Shown in pieces: positions 1 through 8,000 of a stretch of 64,000 nt of DNA (position 1 is the stretch's first letter; each line of letters opens with the position of its first letter). The stretch covers positions 1-64,000 of the forward strand of contig CAZBNB010000002.1 of assembly GCA_964493245.1 (NCBI GenBank), written 5' to 3'. This DNA comes from CAZBNB01 sp964493245. Its GTDB lineage: Bacteria > Pseudomonadota > Gammaproteobacteria > Legionellales > Legionellaceae. The notes under the pieces are model-generated. The model made no database searches and was not told the origin of the DNA. It saw only the letters and a program-made list of their open reading frames with translations. Position numbers and translations under genes: made by a program.

Positions 1-252
1 GACGAGAAGGTGCCTTTGACGGTCTGCCGGTCGGTTGACGAGAAGGTGCCTTTGATGGTCTGCCGGTCGGTTGACGAGAAGGTGCCTTTGACGGTCTGCC
101 GGTTGGTTGACGAGAAGGTGCCTTTGATGGTCTGCCGGTCGGTTGACGAGTCGGTTCCGTTGATGGTCTACTTGTTGGTTGACGAGTCGGTTCCGTTGAT
201 GGTCTACTTGTTGGTTGACGAATCGGTTCCGTTGATGGGCTGACGGTTGGTT
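1..252 (-). repeat. 36-bp coding tandem repeat, 7 copies
   Basis: Seven contiguous 36-bp units, with a degenerate eighth at about 253-270, encode the 12-residue repeats of the minus-strand protein. Two subtypes are visible. Four copies at 1-144 carry the ccggcaga-type unit (GRPSKAPSRQ) and differ only by single C/T changes. Three copies at 145-252 carry the SRPSTEPTRQ unit. Units within a subtype are nearly identical, which implies recent expansion. The array continues past the left edge. Confidence 0.9.
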
Positions 253-901
253 GATGGGAAGGTGCTTTCGTAGGCCTTCTGCTTCCCAGCCCAAACGGCC
301 CCATATAATAATAATAATTTTCATTGGTGGTTGTTATCGTCGATTCTGCAATAGAAGCTTGAGTATTTGATGAATAACTAAGCAAAAGACTAAGTGCTAC
401 GAACGGTAGCGTACAATGTGAAGGATTTAAGAAAAAAGTGGTTAGCAAAAGATTCGATGTTTGATGAGCCATCTGTGACAGATCAAGGGGATCTTGGTTG
501 AATGACGCCTTGTTTGTCGCCTCCAACAGATAATAAGAGGAGGCCAAAAAAACAAATAAAACGAATAGATTGTTTAGTTGTTTCGATGATGAGGCCAAAG
601 GGTTTCCTTCGGCTTTTCTTGCCTCAAAGTAGTGCTGTAAGCGATCGTCTAACTCAGATGATTTTAATTTTATTTGTTGTGTGCGTTTACTGTCATTTGT
701 CTGTGTTTCGGAAAAAAGCCAGCGATCTTTTGGTAGTTTTTTAAGCGACAGAATAACCTGATCTGAATGAAAACGCTTCCATACAGGGATTGTAAGAGAA
801 CCATTTGTTTTCAACTGCTGAATTAATGCGCCAATATTGTTGTTTGTTTGACTTTCAGTTAAAGAGTTGCACCAAGTCAGCAGACGACCTGGGTCAGTCA
901 T
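1..901 (-). CDS. Membrane protein with 12-residue PT-rich repeats, cut by left edge
   Basis: The minus strand is open for 300 codons from an ATG at 901 to the window edge, so the C-terminus is missing. Residues 1-110 are hydrophilic and probably cytoplasmic. Hydrophobic segments lie at about 111-127 and 150-177. A Tyr tract (YYYY, 196-199) follows, then from about residue 210 a tandem array of 12-residue units of the form PTGRPSKAPSRQ or PTSRPSTEPTRQ. Such Pro/Ser/Thr/Arg repeats typify extended, surface-exposed stalks. An in-frame ATG at 472 (codon 144) would make residues 144-182 look like a signal peptide, so a shorter secreted form is possible. I favour 901 because stop-free reading over 143 further codons is unlikely by chance in AT-rich DNA. 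No family is recognised in the N-terminal part. It lies 98 bp downstream of rsmA, same strand. Confidence 0.7.
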   Translation of the reverse strand, partial: MTDPGRLLTWCNSLTESQTNNNIGALIQQLKTNGSLTIPVWKRFHSDQVILSLKKLPKDRWLFSETQTNDSKRTQQIKLKSSELDDRLQHYFEARKAEGNPLASSSKQLNNLFVLFVFLASSYYLLEATNKASFNQDPLDLSQMAHQTSNLLLTTFFLNPSHCTLPFVALSLLLSYSSNTQASIAESTITTTNENYYYYMGPFGLGSRRPTKAPSHQPTVSPSTEPIRQPTSRPSTEPTRQPTSRPSTEPTRQPTGRPSKAPSRQPTGRPSKAPSRQPTGRPSKAPSRQPTGRPSKAPSR

Positions 902-999
902 CTATGCTCACAGTATCAATGATACCATTATTGTAGCAAAAAAAAGAACACTTTGTTGAAATTTTTTGATTGTTTTTTAAAGGTGACGGCGTGAGTTAC

Positions 1000-1785
1000 T
1001 TATTGCTCTGGCAAGTTTTGCGTTAATTTGACATAGTCTTCAACAGTTAATTGCTCTGGTCTAAGCTTAGAATCAATTCCTAATGACTGAATGGTTTCTG
1101 CTGAAAATATTGGTTTTAAGTTATTTGCTAACGTTTTTCGACGCATAGAAAAGGCCTGCGCGACTAATTTTTCTAGCTTTTGGAGATCAATACTTGGATA
1201 AGGGCTTTGTTTGTAAGGTATTAAGCGCACGATGGCTGAGTCGACTTTAGGTGGTGGATCAAATGCTTCTGGTGGCACATCAAACAAAGACTCCACCTCA
1301 CAATGATATTGCACCATCACGCTTAAACGACCAAACGCTTTGCTACCTGGTTGAGCAGCAAGACGGTTAACCACTTCTTTTTGCAGCATAAAATGCATAT
1401 CGAGAATTGAGTCGGCATAGGTTAATAAATGAATAATGAGCGGCGTTGAAATGTTATAAGGTAAGTTGCCGACCATGCGCAGTTTGGAGCCCAATGTTGC
1501 GTAATTGATTTCTAACGCATCTGCATGGATAAGTTTTAAATTTGTTTTTGCACGTTCTTGCCATGTAGCATACAAATCACGATCAATTTCGATGGCCGTG
1601 AGCGTATTCAAAATCTCCAGCAACGGCAGTGTAAGCGCCCCCAATCCCGGGCCAATTTCGACCATATGGTCATCAGCTCGAGGGTGGATGGCACGCACGA
1701 TGGCATGAATCAGCACAAAATCATTTAAAAAATGCTGCCCAAAACGTTTTTTGGGATAATGTCCAGTTGCCTTAGCTGAGCGCAT
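1000..1785 (-). CDS. rsmA: 16S rRNA (adenine1518/1519-N6)-dimethyltransferase RsmA
   Basis: Class I SAM-dependent methyltransferase that dimethylates two adjacent adenines in the 3' hairpin of 16S rRNA late in 30S assembly. The protein is 261 residues, normal for KsgA/RsmA. The N-terminal KKRFGQHFLND motif is diagnostic. SAM-binding motif I is VEIGPGLGALTLPL at about 42-55, the acidic EIDRDL follows, and the catalytic motif is GNLPYNISTPL. The C-terminal small domain carries FSMRRKTLANNL. The start at 1785 overlaps the upstream ligase gene by 14 bp, so the two are probably cotranscribed. This is the one clear housekeeping gene in this part of the window and probably marks the edge of the conserved chromosome. 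Confidence 0.97.
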   Translation of the reverse strand: MRSAKATGHYPKKRFGQHFLNDFVLIHAIVRAIHPRADDHMVEIGPGLGALTLPLLEILNTLTAIEIDRDLYATWQERAKTNLKLIHADALEINYATLGSKLRMVGNLPYNISTPLIIHLLTYADSILDMHFMLQKEVVNRLAAQPGSKAFGRLSVMVQYHCEVESLFDVPPEAFDPPPKVDSAIVRLIPYKQSPYPSIDLQKLEKLVAQAFSMRRKTLANNLKPIFSAETIQSLGIDSKLRPEQLTVEDYVKLTQNLPEQ

Positions 1786-3034
1786 TGTGAGATTGAAAGT
1801 TGATTACAAAAGCATCCATCTGTTTTGATTCCAGTACCAGCACTTCACTAAAACATAAAGCGAAAAACAACAGAAAAAAATAACCAGAGCCTGAATAAAA
1901 TAGCAGTGAATCTGTGGTATTGCCCACCGCAAAAATCAATAAAAGCGCAATCGCAAAAGGTCGCATGGTTTTTAATCTTAGACTTAGCAAGAAAAGCTCC
2001 GCGTAGAACCAAGCCAAAACCCCCAGTCCCAACAGACCGAACTCAGCGGCAACTAACCAATAAAGGCTATGCGGCTCCAGCAACCTTCCTGAATGCCCGG
2101 CATCATGTTTCCAAGCAGGAACAGGATCTTCTATTCTAAATGTGTACGTAAAGCTACCCGTGCCATTACCAAAATAAGGATGAGCCATAAATAATTGACG
2201 TGCAAATTGATGAAATTGCATGCGAAAGCCAACGGATGTATTTTTATCTTGCTCATAATGCTGTACGTTATGAATGGCTTTGCCGATACATTGCTCTATT
2301 TTAGGGCTAGTGTAGATAGCTGTAACACACAAAATGACAAATCCAGCGAAGGCCATCAATGCTTGGCGTTTGCTGAACGTCTGAAAAATAAAAGCCATCG
2401 TCAATAACACAAAAAACACATAGCCAGAGCGGCTTTGATTAATAAATAAAATATGATAGCTGAAGAGCAAACTCAACGCAGCGTAAATAAAACGTTGCTT
2501 ATTCTTTGTACGTGCACATAAACATAAGCAAATATAAGTGGCAAAAGACATCATCATACTGGTCATGATATGATTCCGGAAGATACTTTCCGGTGTTATT
2601 TTTCCCGTAAAATGGAAAATGTTAGTCCAATGCATGAGCAGTGACAAAACACAGGTTAAAAACATAGCGAACACAAAACCATTCAGCGCCCATCGGCGCG
2701 TTTGTGCTTGTTGAAAACCAACGATCAGTAAAGGTAATGTTAGTAATTTACTCCATTTTTCGAAGATTAACCCTTTCTCACTCAAGCTGGCTGGGCTCCA
2801 CAAACACCCCAGGCCGACAATGATCACCAGTAACAGGATAGATCTGAGCCAGCGGCTGTTCATTAATGATTTTAACGATGCCCGACAATCTTTAGACAGC
2901 AAGACAAATATCAGCGTTGCAACCATCAAAATACTTTTACCGCTTGAGCTCAACGGTGTGATAAAAAATAAACTTGGCAGTAAAAAGCACAGTACTTTGT
3001 CCGGTGTCCAACTTTGTTTAAGAGATATATTCAT
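1772..3034 (-). CDS. O-antigen ligase-like (Wzy_C/WaaL) membrane protein
   Basis: 420-residue integral membrane protein with about ten to twelve predicted helices. It has the Wzy_C/O-antigen ligase layout: a large periplasmic loop in the C-terminal half with NQSRSGYVFF just before it and the segment GNGTGSFTYTF followed by LEPHSLYW within it. The RSG and PHxxYW-type motifs are typical of WaaL ligases and Wzy polymerases. A ligase would join finished, undecaprenyl-linked O-chains to lipid A-core in the periplasm. WaaL and Wzy cannot be separated by eye. Since the window holds two ABC-type exporters, which need a ligase but no Wzy polymerase, ligase is the better guess. It overlaps rsmA by 14 bp. 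Confidence 0.8.
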   Translation of the reverse strand: MNISLKQSWTPDKVLCFLLPSLFFITPLSSSGKSILMVATLIFVLLSKDCRASLKSLMNSRWLRSILLLVIIVGLGCLWSPASLSEKGLIFEKWSKLLTLPLLIVGFQQAQTRRWALNGFVFAMFLTCVLSLLMHWTNIFHFTGKITPESIFRNHIMTSMMMSFATYICLCLCARTKNKQRFIYAALSLLFSYHILFINQSRSGYVFFVLLTMAFIFQTFSKRQALMAFAGFVILCVTAIYTSPKIEQCIGKAIHNVQHYEQDKNTSVGFRMQFHQFARQLFMAHPYFGNGTGSFTYTFRIEDPVPAWKHDAGHSGRLLEPHSLYWLVAAEFGLLGLGVLAWFYAELFLLSLRLKTMRPFAIALLLIFAVGNTTDSLLFYSGSGYFFLLFFALCFSEVLVLESKQMDAFVINFQSHNALS

Positions 3035-3143
3035 GGCTTTTCATGACAGAGCTAAACAAAAACAGAACTTTGATTGTAGCTTAGATTTGAGTATGTTGTC
3101 GCATAAAATATTGTTTTTTTGAGTAGGGGTAAGATCGGAGAAA

Positions 3144-3348
3144 GGTTTATCATTCAGATTGCGTTGATTTGTTGAGCGGAAGCGTCCGCTTGATCCACTT
3201 TTCAGGCTGTTTTAAGGGGCCGCGCCTATTCGCTCCCGCTCAGAGGCGCTAAAAAGCACGTCCCTGTGCTTTTTGCCCCGTAAAACAGCCTGAAAAGTGG
3301 CGCTCCCGCAATCCGCTCAACAAATCAACGCAATCTGAATGATAAACC
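3144..3348. repeat. 205-bp long inverted repeat (palindrome 1)
   Basis: The outer arms 3144-3180 and 3312-3348 are perfect 37-bp inverted copies. Inner arms 3195-3220 and 3275-3300 match over 25 of 26 bp. A 9-bp perfect hairpin (3251-3259 with 3266-3274) sits near the tip. The region is non-coding. It lies between mltB and the O-antigen ligase, which are read in the same direction, so the structure would form in any read-through transcript. Confidence 0.9.
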
Positions 3349-3434
3349 TGCGAGATTATTTTTTTAAACAAACACACCACGGCTGCTTTATTAAAGTCTA
3401 CCCAAAAGGGGTAATACAATGTCTGAATGGAAGT

Positions 3435-3543
3435 CTCTCTTGTTGGGGTTATTCTTTAAGGACCTTCGACCGCCAGGGATGGCGGTCACCGAGCGACATG
3501 GATGTGTCTAGCGCGTCCTTAAAGAATAACCCCAACAAGAGAG
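3435..3543. repeat. 109-bp inverted repeat (palindrome 2)
   Basis: Arms 3435-3463 and 3515-3543 are perfect 29-bp inverted copies. The loop contains a further 7-bp hairpin, gaccgcc with ggcggtc. It lies 86 bp from palindrome 1 and 20 bp from the small element at 3564. The arms are unrelated in sequence to those of palindrome 1. Confidence 0.88.
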
Positions 3544-3563
3544 GCTTCTGGCACGATATTTTT

Positions 3564-3679
3564 ACAGTACTTACGCAAAACAACGATCTCTTCGTTGGAT
3601 TTTATTTTTCATTCGGTCATTTAGTCATCTAAACAAAAATAAAATCCGCCTCGACCTTGTTGTTTTTCGTAAGTACTGT
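3564..3679 (+). mobile_element. MITE-like element, copy 1
   Basis: This 116-bp non-coding unit is bounded by inverted ends acagtacttacg and cgtaagtactgt. The similarity of the two halves continues inward, with attttattttt opposite aaaaataaaat and a central tttagtcatctaaa hairpin. A second copy occurs at 63440-63562 in the opposite orientation and agrees over most of its length, including the internal gatctcttcgttgga segment. Two dispersed copies with terminal inverted repeats and no ORF fit a miniature inverted-repeat element. It ends 5 bp beyond the mltB stop codon, so it may also act as a transcription terminator. Confidence 0.75.
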
Positions 3680-3684
3680 TTTAT

Positions 3685-4677
3685 TTAACGCTCTAAATCT
3701 CTAGGCTCGCGCTTACAAATTTTATCCGCCAGATAACCAATCGCACCGGCATAATAAATTGAATTGTTATAACGTAAAATCATTTTATAGTTTGGGTATG
3801 CTAAGAAAACCGGACCACCGTTTGGTTGGACGATGCTTGCCTGTAAATCTTGATAAGGCAAATCACGGCCATCCTCTGTTCTAACGCCCAACGCCTGCCA
3901 CTCGCGCACTGATTTGACAATCGATTTTCCTTCCAAGGCGTTATCAAAACGTGGTGGTAATTTGACATAGACAGCCCATGGTTGGCCTTTTTGCCAGCCA
4001 TTGATTTTCATATAGTTGGCAATAGATGCAAACACATCTGGTTTGGATTTCCAAATATCTTTACGCCCATCCCCATCGTAATCGACCGCATATTTAACCC
4101 AGCTTGATGGCAAGAATTGTGGTTGACCAGACGCACCCGCCCACTCTCCTTTAAAATCTGCTAATGTGACATGACCATCATTCAGAATGTGTAGGGCTAA
4201 AAATAATTCTTTTCTGAAAAAATCACGGCGATTTGAGTCATATGCCAGCGTTGCCAATGATTGAATAACGGGAAAATTGCCCATGTAACCACCATAGCTG
4301 GTTTCCATGCCCCAAAATGACATAATAAAGCAAGGGTCGACGCCATAACGGTTCCCGATTTCATCTGCAACAGCCTGATGTTTTTTGTATTCTCGTCGCC
4401 CAACCGTAATACGATAGGCATCGACACGTGATTTGAGGTATTTTTGAAAAGTTAACCGATGTTCAGGTTGTGAACGTGACAGTCCTTTGACTGTGCGGCT
4501 TGGTTCGTGAATATTAGCAAACGCATCATCAAACACCGTTGGTGAGATACCTTGAGCCAGGGCTTCTTTACGTACATTGGCGACCCAAGCTTGCCAGCTT
4601 TCCTGTGGTGCTGTTGCTGATGCTAATGTGACAAAACTCAATAGACACGCACTTAAAAAAAACTTTATTCTATCCAT
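3685..4677 (-). CDS. mltB: Lytic murein transglycosylase B
   Basis: 330-residue periplasmic lytic transglycosylase. It cleaves the MurNAc-GlcNAc bond of peptidoglycan and leaves 1,6-anhydroMurNAc ends. A signal peptide is visible at residues 1-22 (cleavage after ASA or ATA). There is no lipobox Cys, so it is probably soluble. The catalytic Glu is in WGMETSYGGYMG at about residue 125. The family motifs GEWAGASGQPQFLPSSW and DYDGDGRKDIW follow. Length is normal for the MltB/SltB group. It lies on the same strand as the GtrII-like gene upstream and is followed immediately by three inverted repeats. Confidence 0.95.
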   Translation of the reverse strand: MDRIKFFLSACLLSFVTLASATAPQESWQAWVANVRKEALAQGISPTVFDDAFANIHEPSRTVKGLSRSQPEHRLTFQKYLKSRVDAYRITVGRREYKKHQAVADEIGNRYGVDPCFIMSFWGMETSYGGYMGNFPVIQSLATLAYDSNRRDFFRKELFLALHILNDGHVTLADFKGEWAGASGQPQFLPSSWVKYAVDYDGDGRKDIWKSKPDVFASIANYMKINGWQKGQPWAVYVKLPPRFDNALEGKSIVKSVREWQALGVRTEDGRDLPYQDLQASIVQPNGGPVFLAYPNYKMILRYNNSIYYAGAIGYLADKICKREPRDLER

Positions 4678-4753
4678 GATCCCTCTTTAACGGTTTGCCG
4701 CGTGATTTGTATCCATTCATTTTTGTATATTGTTGAATGAAAATCAACAGGTG

Positions 4754-6559
4754 CTACGATTTACGTACCCATACGGTCCCATTATCCCAATGTAACGCTT
4801 TGCCATCTACTGAGAGGCGGGCTTCTGTATTCCAGTCAGATGCATACAGATAAGATGCTTTTCTAATCGTTGCTGCGCTCGACATGTTAACATCATTGAT
4901 CAGTGTTAATTGATCGTTTTTAAACGTAATGCGCACAGGTCGGCCGAGGTAAGTCCAATTTCCCACTAGCATTTTTGCGTTTAATCGCGAGGGGATCGTG
5001 AGCATCGGTGTTTTGGGAATCAAAACAGCATCTTTTTCTTTGGGGAATGTGCTGCCATAAGTAATTTGATACGATGCTGGATTTTTACCCATTTCGTAGA
5101 GTATACCATTTACTAACCCACGGATCATAAAGCCACACGTATCCAAACCAAAATCGGCATTGAGCCAGGTTGGATTGGCTTCGGCTATCACCGGACGTTG
5201 GATATTAATTTTTCTGGTTTGATCATTTAAATCTAATGTCAGTATGGTACGAATTTTTTCAAATTCTTCTGTGGAGCGATTGACCAGGAGCGATAACCGT
5301 ATGATCACGGTCGATTCGGCGATAACAAAAAAGCTTAATATCAGGAATACGATTCCAGCGACAACCGGGCGTTGTTTTGCCGCATGACCTATTGCTGATA
5401 CATCGTTCGACTGATTAAAGATATACGATGTCACAAATTTGTTAACAACGAACATCAATACTATCGGAATAATTGCCATCGTTGTGAATGTCACGCGGTA
5501 ATTCATTTGATACGACGCAGGCCCTGCCAAAACGGGTAAAGCGGTTAAGATAGCGATGCTTAAAGCAAGCATTAAGCCAACACCTGTTTTTTTCAATGGC
5601 CCCCATGTTTTGAATGATTGCAGATAAAGATTAGTGGGCATATGCATCGCAAGTATGCCGATAAATAGGGTCATCAACCCAACAACCGTTGGCCATGAGA
5701 GCAACGGAAACCAAGCAGAAAAAATAAACGTAAGATAATCTTTGATTTGCATCCATTTTGCATCAAGACCTGTATTGGCATTAATGCTGAATTGGTATTG
5801 TGGTAATGTAAATTTAATCAAATTGTATATTGAGTGCCAATCATAGCCACCGAGATGTGAATGAATGAGTAATGGTTTTAGAGCGCATTTGATCAATACA
5901 AAGTAAATGAGACAAGCAAATAGCATCAGGCCAATTTCTGCGCACAGTTTTTTTAAACTAATTTGTTGCTCATCTTTAGGACCAAACAAAAACTTAGTAA
6001 ACGTGAGTGTTAAGAAAAAAAGCGTTGCGGGCGGGTAAATCAGCAATGCCAGTTGCATTAATGCGAAGATAGCCCAAAAGCGCGGTCGCTGCTTTTGAAT
6101 CAAGACTTGTGCCCAGAGCATCAGGAATAAGGGTATTATTTCTGGAACCAGATTCGTAATCCAAACAGAATTAATCGCCATCGAGGGTAAAGAAATCATT
6201 AAAATAGACAAACATAATGCGCAAATTCGATTGATACGGATATAGCGCTGTAAAAACAAAAAGCAGCCCACACCCAGGGATGCAATTGCCAATACATCCA
6301 CTAATTGATTCACCCATACGGCGTGAATGGTATTCACGAAGAGGAGCTGCAAGTTAAGTAGTACCATGCCAAGTGGTCTACCGATGGCCATGAGGTGTAA
6401 GCTTTCAGGATATCCAAAAATATAATCACTGAAATGATTATATTCCCAGATCCGTGCATCATTGTGATAAGCAAAGGTACCTAAATAAACGGGACAAAAA
6501 ATCAGGAAAGTGAATAGAACGATGCAAGTAGGAAAAAAGAGTTTCTTATAATAGTTCAT
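4754..6559 (-). CDS. GtrII-like multi-pass membrane glycosyltransferase
   Basis: 601-residue protein with an N-terminal helix, then a short periplasmic loop containing YHNDARIWEY and the motif GRPLGM. About ten further helices follow up to residue 430, and the last 150 residues form a soluble C-terminal domain. The acidic loop plus GRPL arrangement resembles the GtrII/Glucos_trans_II family. These enzymes use undecaprenyl-phosphate-linked sugars in the periplasm to decorate O-antigen. Family assignment is by eye and moderate. A GtrB-like glycosyltransferase, which would make such a donor, lies nearby at 7978. It is on the minus strand, 76 bp upstream of mltB, and divergent from gmhB. Confidence 0.6.
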   Translation of the reverse strand: MNYYKKLFFPTCIVLFTFLIFCPVYLGTFAYHNDARIWEYNHFSDYIFGYPESLHLMAIGRPLGMVLLNLQLLFVNTIHAVWVNQLVDVLAIASLGVGCFLFLQRYIRINRICALCLSILMISLPSMAINSVWITNLVPEIIPLFLMLWAQVLIQKQRPRFWAIFALMQLALLIYPPATLFFLTLTFTKFLFGPKDEQQISLKKLCAEIGLMLFACLIYFVLIKCALKPLLIHSHLGGYDWHSIYNLIKFTLPQYQFSINANTGLDAKWMQIKDYLTFIFSAWFPLLSWPTVVGLMTLFIGILAMHMPTNLYLQSFKTWGPLKKTGVGLMLALSIAILTALPVLAGPASYQMNYRVTFTTMAIIPIVLMFVVNKFVTSYIFNQSNDVSAIGHAAKQRPVVAGIVFLILSFFVIAESTVIIRLSLLVNRSTEEFEKIRTILTLDLNDQTRKINIQRPVIAEANPTWLNADFGLDTCGFMIRGLVNGILYEMGKNPASYQITYGSTFPKEKDAVLIPKTPMLTIPSRLNAKMLVGNWTYLGRPVRITFKNDQLTLINDVNMSSAATIRKASYLYASDWNTEARLSVDGKALHWDNGTVWVRKS

Positions 6560-6815
6560 GATGGCAGACTCTTCAGTATCGGTATTTAAAAATGCGACAA
6601 TTCTTTATTTCTTTTCAAGCGATGTCAAATTTTTTTGCTAGCACGATACAAGTGGAAACCATCACACACTTGAGGTAATCTAGCGCCTGTCTTTGATAGG
6701 GCTGATGAAAAATGCCGATGTCGTCGTTTTTCGCAAGTTCTGTTTGATTGAGATGATACAGTACGCTGGCCAAAAAATGTTTTGCGTAAATCCTGATGAT
6801 TGATGACTCTATACA
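6560..6815. other. Gene-free divergent region with remnants of repeat ends
   Basis: No convincing gene lies between the divergent GtrII-like gene and gmhB. Two stretches resemble single ends of the MITE found at 3564 and 63440: 6722-6743 (cgtcgtttttcgcaagttctgt) and 6779-6795 (gttttgcgtaaatcctg). Both point the same way, so this is decayed material and not an intact element. Promoters for both flanking operons should be here, but I could not assign a confident -35/-10 pair. Confidence 0.5.
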
Positions 6816-6862
6816 AACCCCAGTTCGAAGGTTTAAAAGCATAAAAACTTCGAACTGGGGTT
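6816..6862 (+). promoter_or_regulatory. 15-bp stem hairpin in gmhB leader
   Basis: Perfect 15-bp inverted repeat, 6816-6830 with 6848-6862 (aaccccagttcgaag and its complement), enclosing a 17-nt loop. It ends 14 bp before the gmhB start and just before the ribosome binding site. There is no following T run, so it is not a classical terminator. It could be an attenuator, an mRNA-stabilising 5' hairpin or a protein-binding site. Its presence argues against starting gmhB upstream at 6796. Confidence 0.7.
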
Positions 6863-6876
6863 ATACAAAGGTGCCT

Positions 6877-7428
6877 ATGAATAAATTACCTATCATTGTC
6901 TTAGATCGAGATGGCGTGATTAACCAAGACTCTCCCCATTACATCAAATCAGAAGCTGAGTTTATCTTCTTGCCGGGTAGTGCCAAAGCCATTGGTAGAC
7001 TATCTAAAGCCGGGTTTCGTGTTGGCATTGCCACCAATCAATCGGGTATTGCGCGTGGTTTATATGATGAAAAAACCTTAACGGCTATTCATGAAAAAAT
7101 GCGCACTCAAATAGCCGCCGTTGGTGGTGTGATTGATGAGATTGTTTACTGCCCACATCTCCCTGTTGAAGCATGTGGTTGTCGCAAACCGGCTCCTGGA
7201 TTGCTACTAGAGTTAGCGCGGCGATTTGAGTGTCAACCCGAAGAGATCATTTTTATCGGTGATAAGTTAACGGATATTCAAGCGGCACTGAGAGCAAAAT
7301 GTACGCCAATATTGATTCTATCACCGATGACAGATCAAGCGCATTTAATAGATTATCCCAATGTACCGATTTATACCTCGCTAGAAGCGTATGTCAACGA
7401 TTTATTGATACAATGGGAGTCCGCATGA
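6877..7428 (+). CDS. gmhB: D-glycero-D-manno-heptose 1,7-bisphosphate 7-phosphatase
   Basis: 183-residue cytoplasmic HAD-superfamily phosphatase that removes the 7-phosphate of heptose 1,7-bisphosphate. The nucleophile motif is VLDRDGVINQD near the N-terminus. The GmhB zinc loop is CPHLPVEACGCRKPAPG, and the C-terminal HAD motif IFIGDKLTDIQAAL is present. The start at 6877 is chosen because it has an aaaggtg ribosome binding site, matches the usual family N-terminus and length, and avoids the hairpin. It works between HddA and HddC of the GDP-heptose branch, which lie 3-8 kb away on the same strand. Its stop overlaps the next start. Confidence 0.92.
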   Translation: MNKLPIIVLDRDGVINQDSPHYIKSEAEFIFLPGSAKAIGRLSKAGFRVGIATNQSGIARGLYDEKTLTAIHEKMRTQIAAVGGVIDEIVYCPHLPVEACGCRKPAPGLLLELARRFECQPEEIIFIGDKLTDIQAALRAKCTPILILSPMTDQAHLIDYPNVPIYTSLEAYVNDLLIQWESA

Positions 7429-8000
7429 GCACTGTGTTTTCAGGGATACAGTTTTTCCTTTCTCAGCATCCTGTTTTAGCGCCCTTTATCTATGTGTTAT
7501 CACACATTTTTTTTGCGATTTGTTTAATTCCATGCTCACCTATGGCCGTCATTGCTGGTGTGTTGTGGGGCAAATGGCTAGGGCTTTGTATGTCTATTTT
7601 GGCTGCGTTTATTTCTTCGTGTGTCACTTTTTCTTTATCGCGCTTTTTTTTACATGATAAAATATATGCTTTTTTATCGAAGCGCTATTCAAAAACAGAT
7701 TGGTTTATGGAAAAAACACAAACACATGGCTGGAAGTTTGTTGCTGCCATTCAATTAAATCCTGCCGCACCCGGCTCTTCTTTGGGATATTTGTTTGGAT
7801 TAACTCGCATCGCTTTTTCTGTGTATGCATTTTTTTTGCTCTTATTTATGTTACCCTTGCAACTGGTTTTGGTGATATGCGGTGATTCGTTCTTCACTAT
7901 TTTAAAAGGCCAAATGTCCTGGGCATTTATCATTGCATTGGGTATACTGGTTGGTTATTTTGGATTTGGATTAAGACATGAACAAAAACAGAAACAATAA
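7425..8000 (+). CDS. VTT-domain (TVP38/DedA-like) membrane protein
   Basis: 191-residue membrane protein starting at 7425, overlapping the gmhB stop by 4 bp (ATGA). It has about five hydrophobic segments and the VTT signature: an early PxxPMAVIAGVLWGKWLG, a soluble stretch, then QLNPAAPGSSLGYLFGL. Members of this superfamily are lipid scramblases or, for some DedA proteins, undecaprenyl-phosphate transporters. Translational coupling to gmhB and overlap with a polyprenyl-phosphate glycosyltransferase suggest a role in lipid-carrier handling. That role is inference. Confidence 0.75.
   Translation: MSTVFSGIQFFLSQHPVLAPFIYVLSHIFFAICLIPCSPMAVIAGVLWGKWLGLCMSILAAFISSCVTFSLSRFFLHDKIYAFLSKRYSKTDWFMEKTQTHGWKFVAAIQLNPAAPGSSLGYLFGLTRIAFSVYAFFLLLFMLPLQLVLVICGDSFFTILKGQMSWAFIIALGILVGYFGFGLRHEQKQKQ

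Noticed and set aside
1..252. 36-bp repeats as a CRISPR array
   Set aside because: The units are directly contiguous with no spacers, and they keep the reading frame of a long minus-strand ORF.
405..418. ggtagcgt resembling the ops/RfaH element
   Set aside because: It lacks the preceding ggc context and JUMPstart flanks, and lies inside the coding region of the PT-repeat protein.
10..744. Plus-strand ORFs at 10-243 and 502-744
   Set aside because: They are antisense to the minus-strand repeat protein, whose frame has better protein character (membrane helices, Pro-rich repeats) and runs 300 codons.
3339..3632. 97-codon plus-strand ORF
   Set aside because: It spans palindromes 1 and 2 and part of the MITE; the translation has no family character and the DNA is better explained by inverted repeats.
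6615..6842. Two overlapping short minus-strand ORFs
   Set aside because: They cross the repeat remnants and the hairpin, have no ribosome binding site and no recognisable features.
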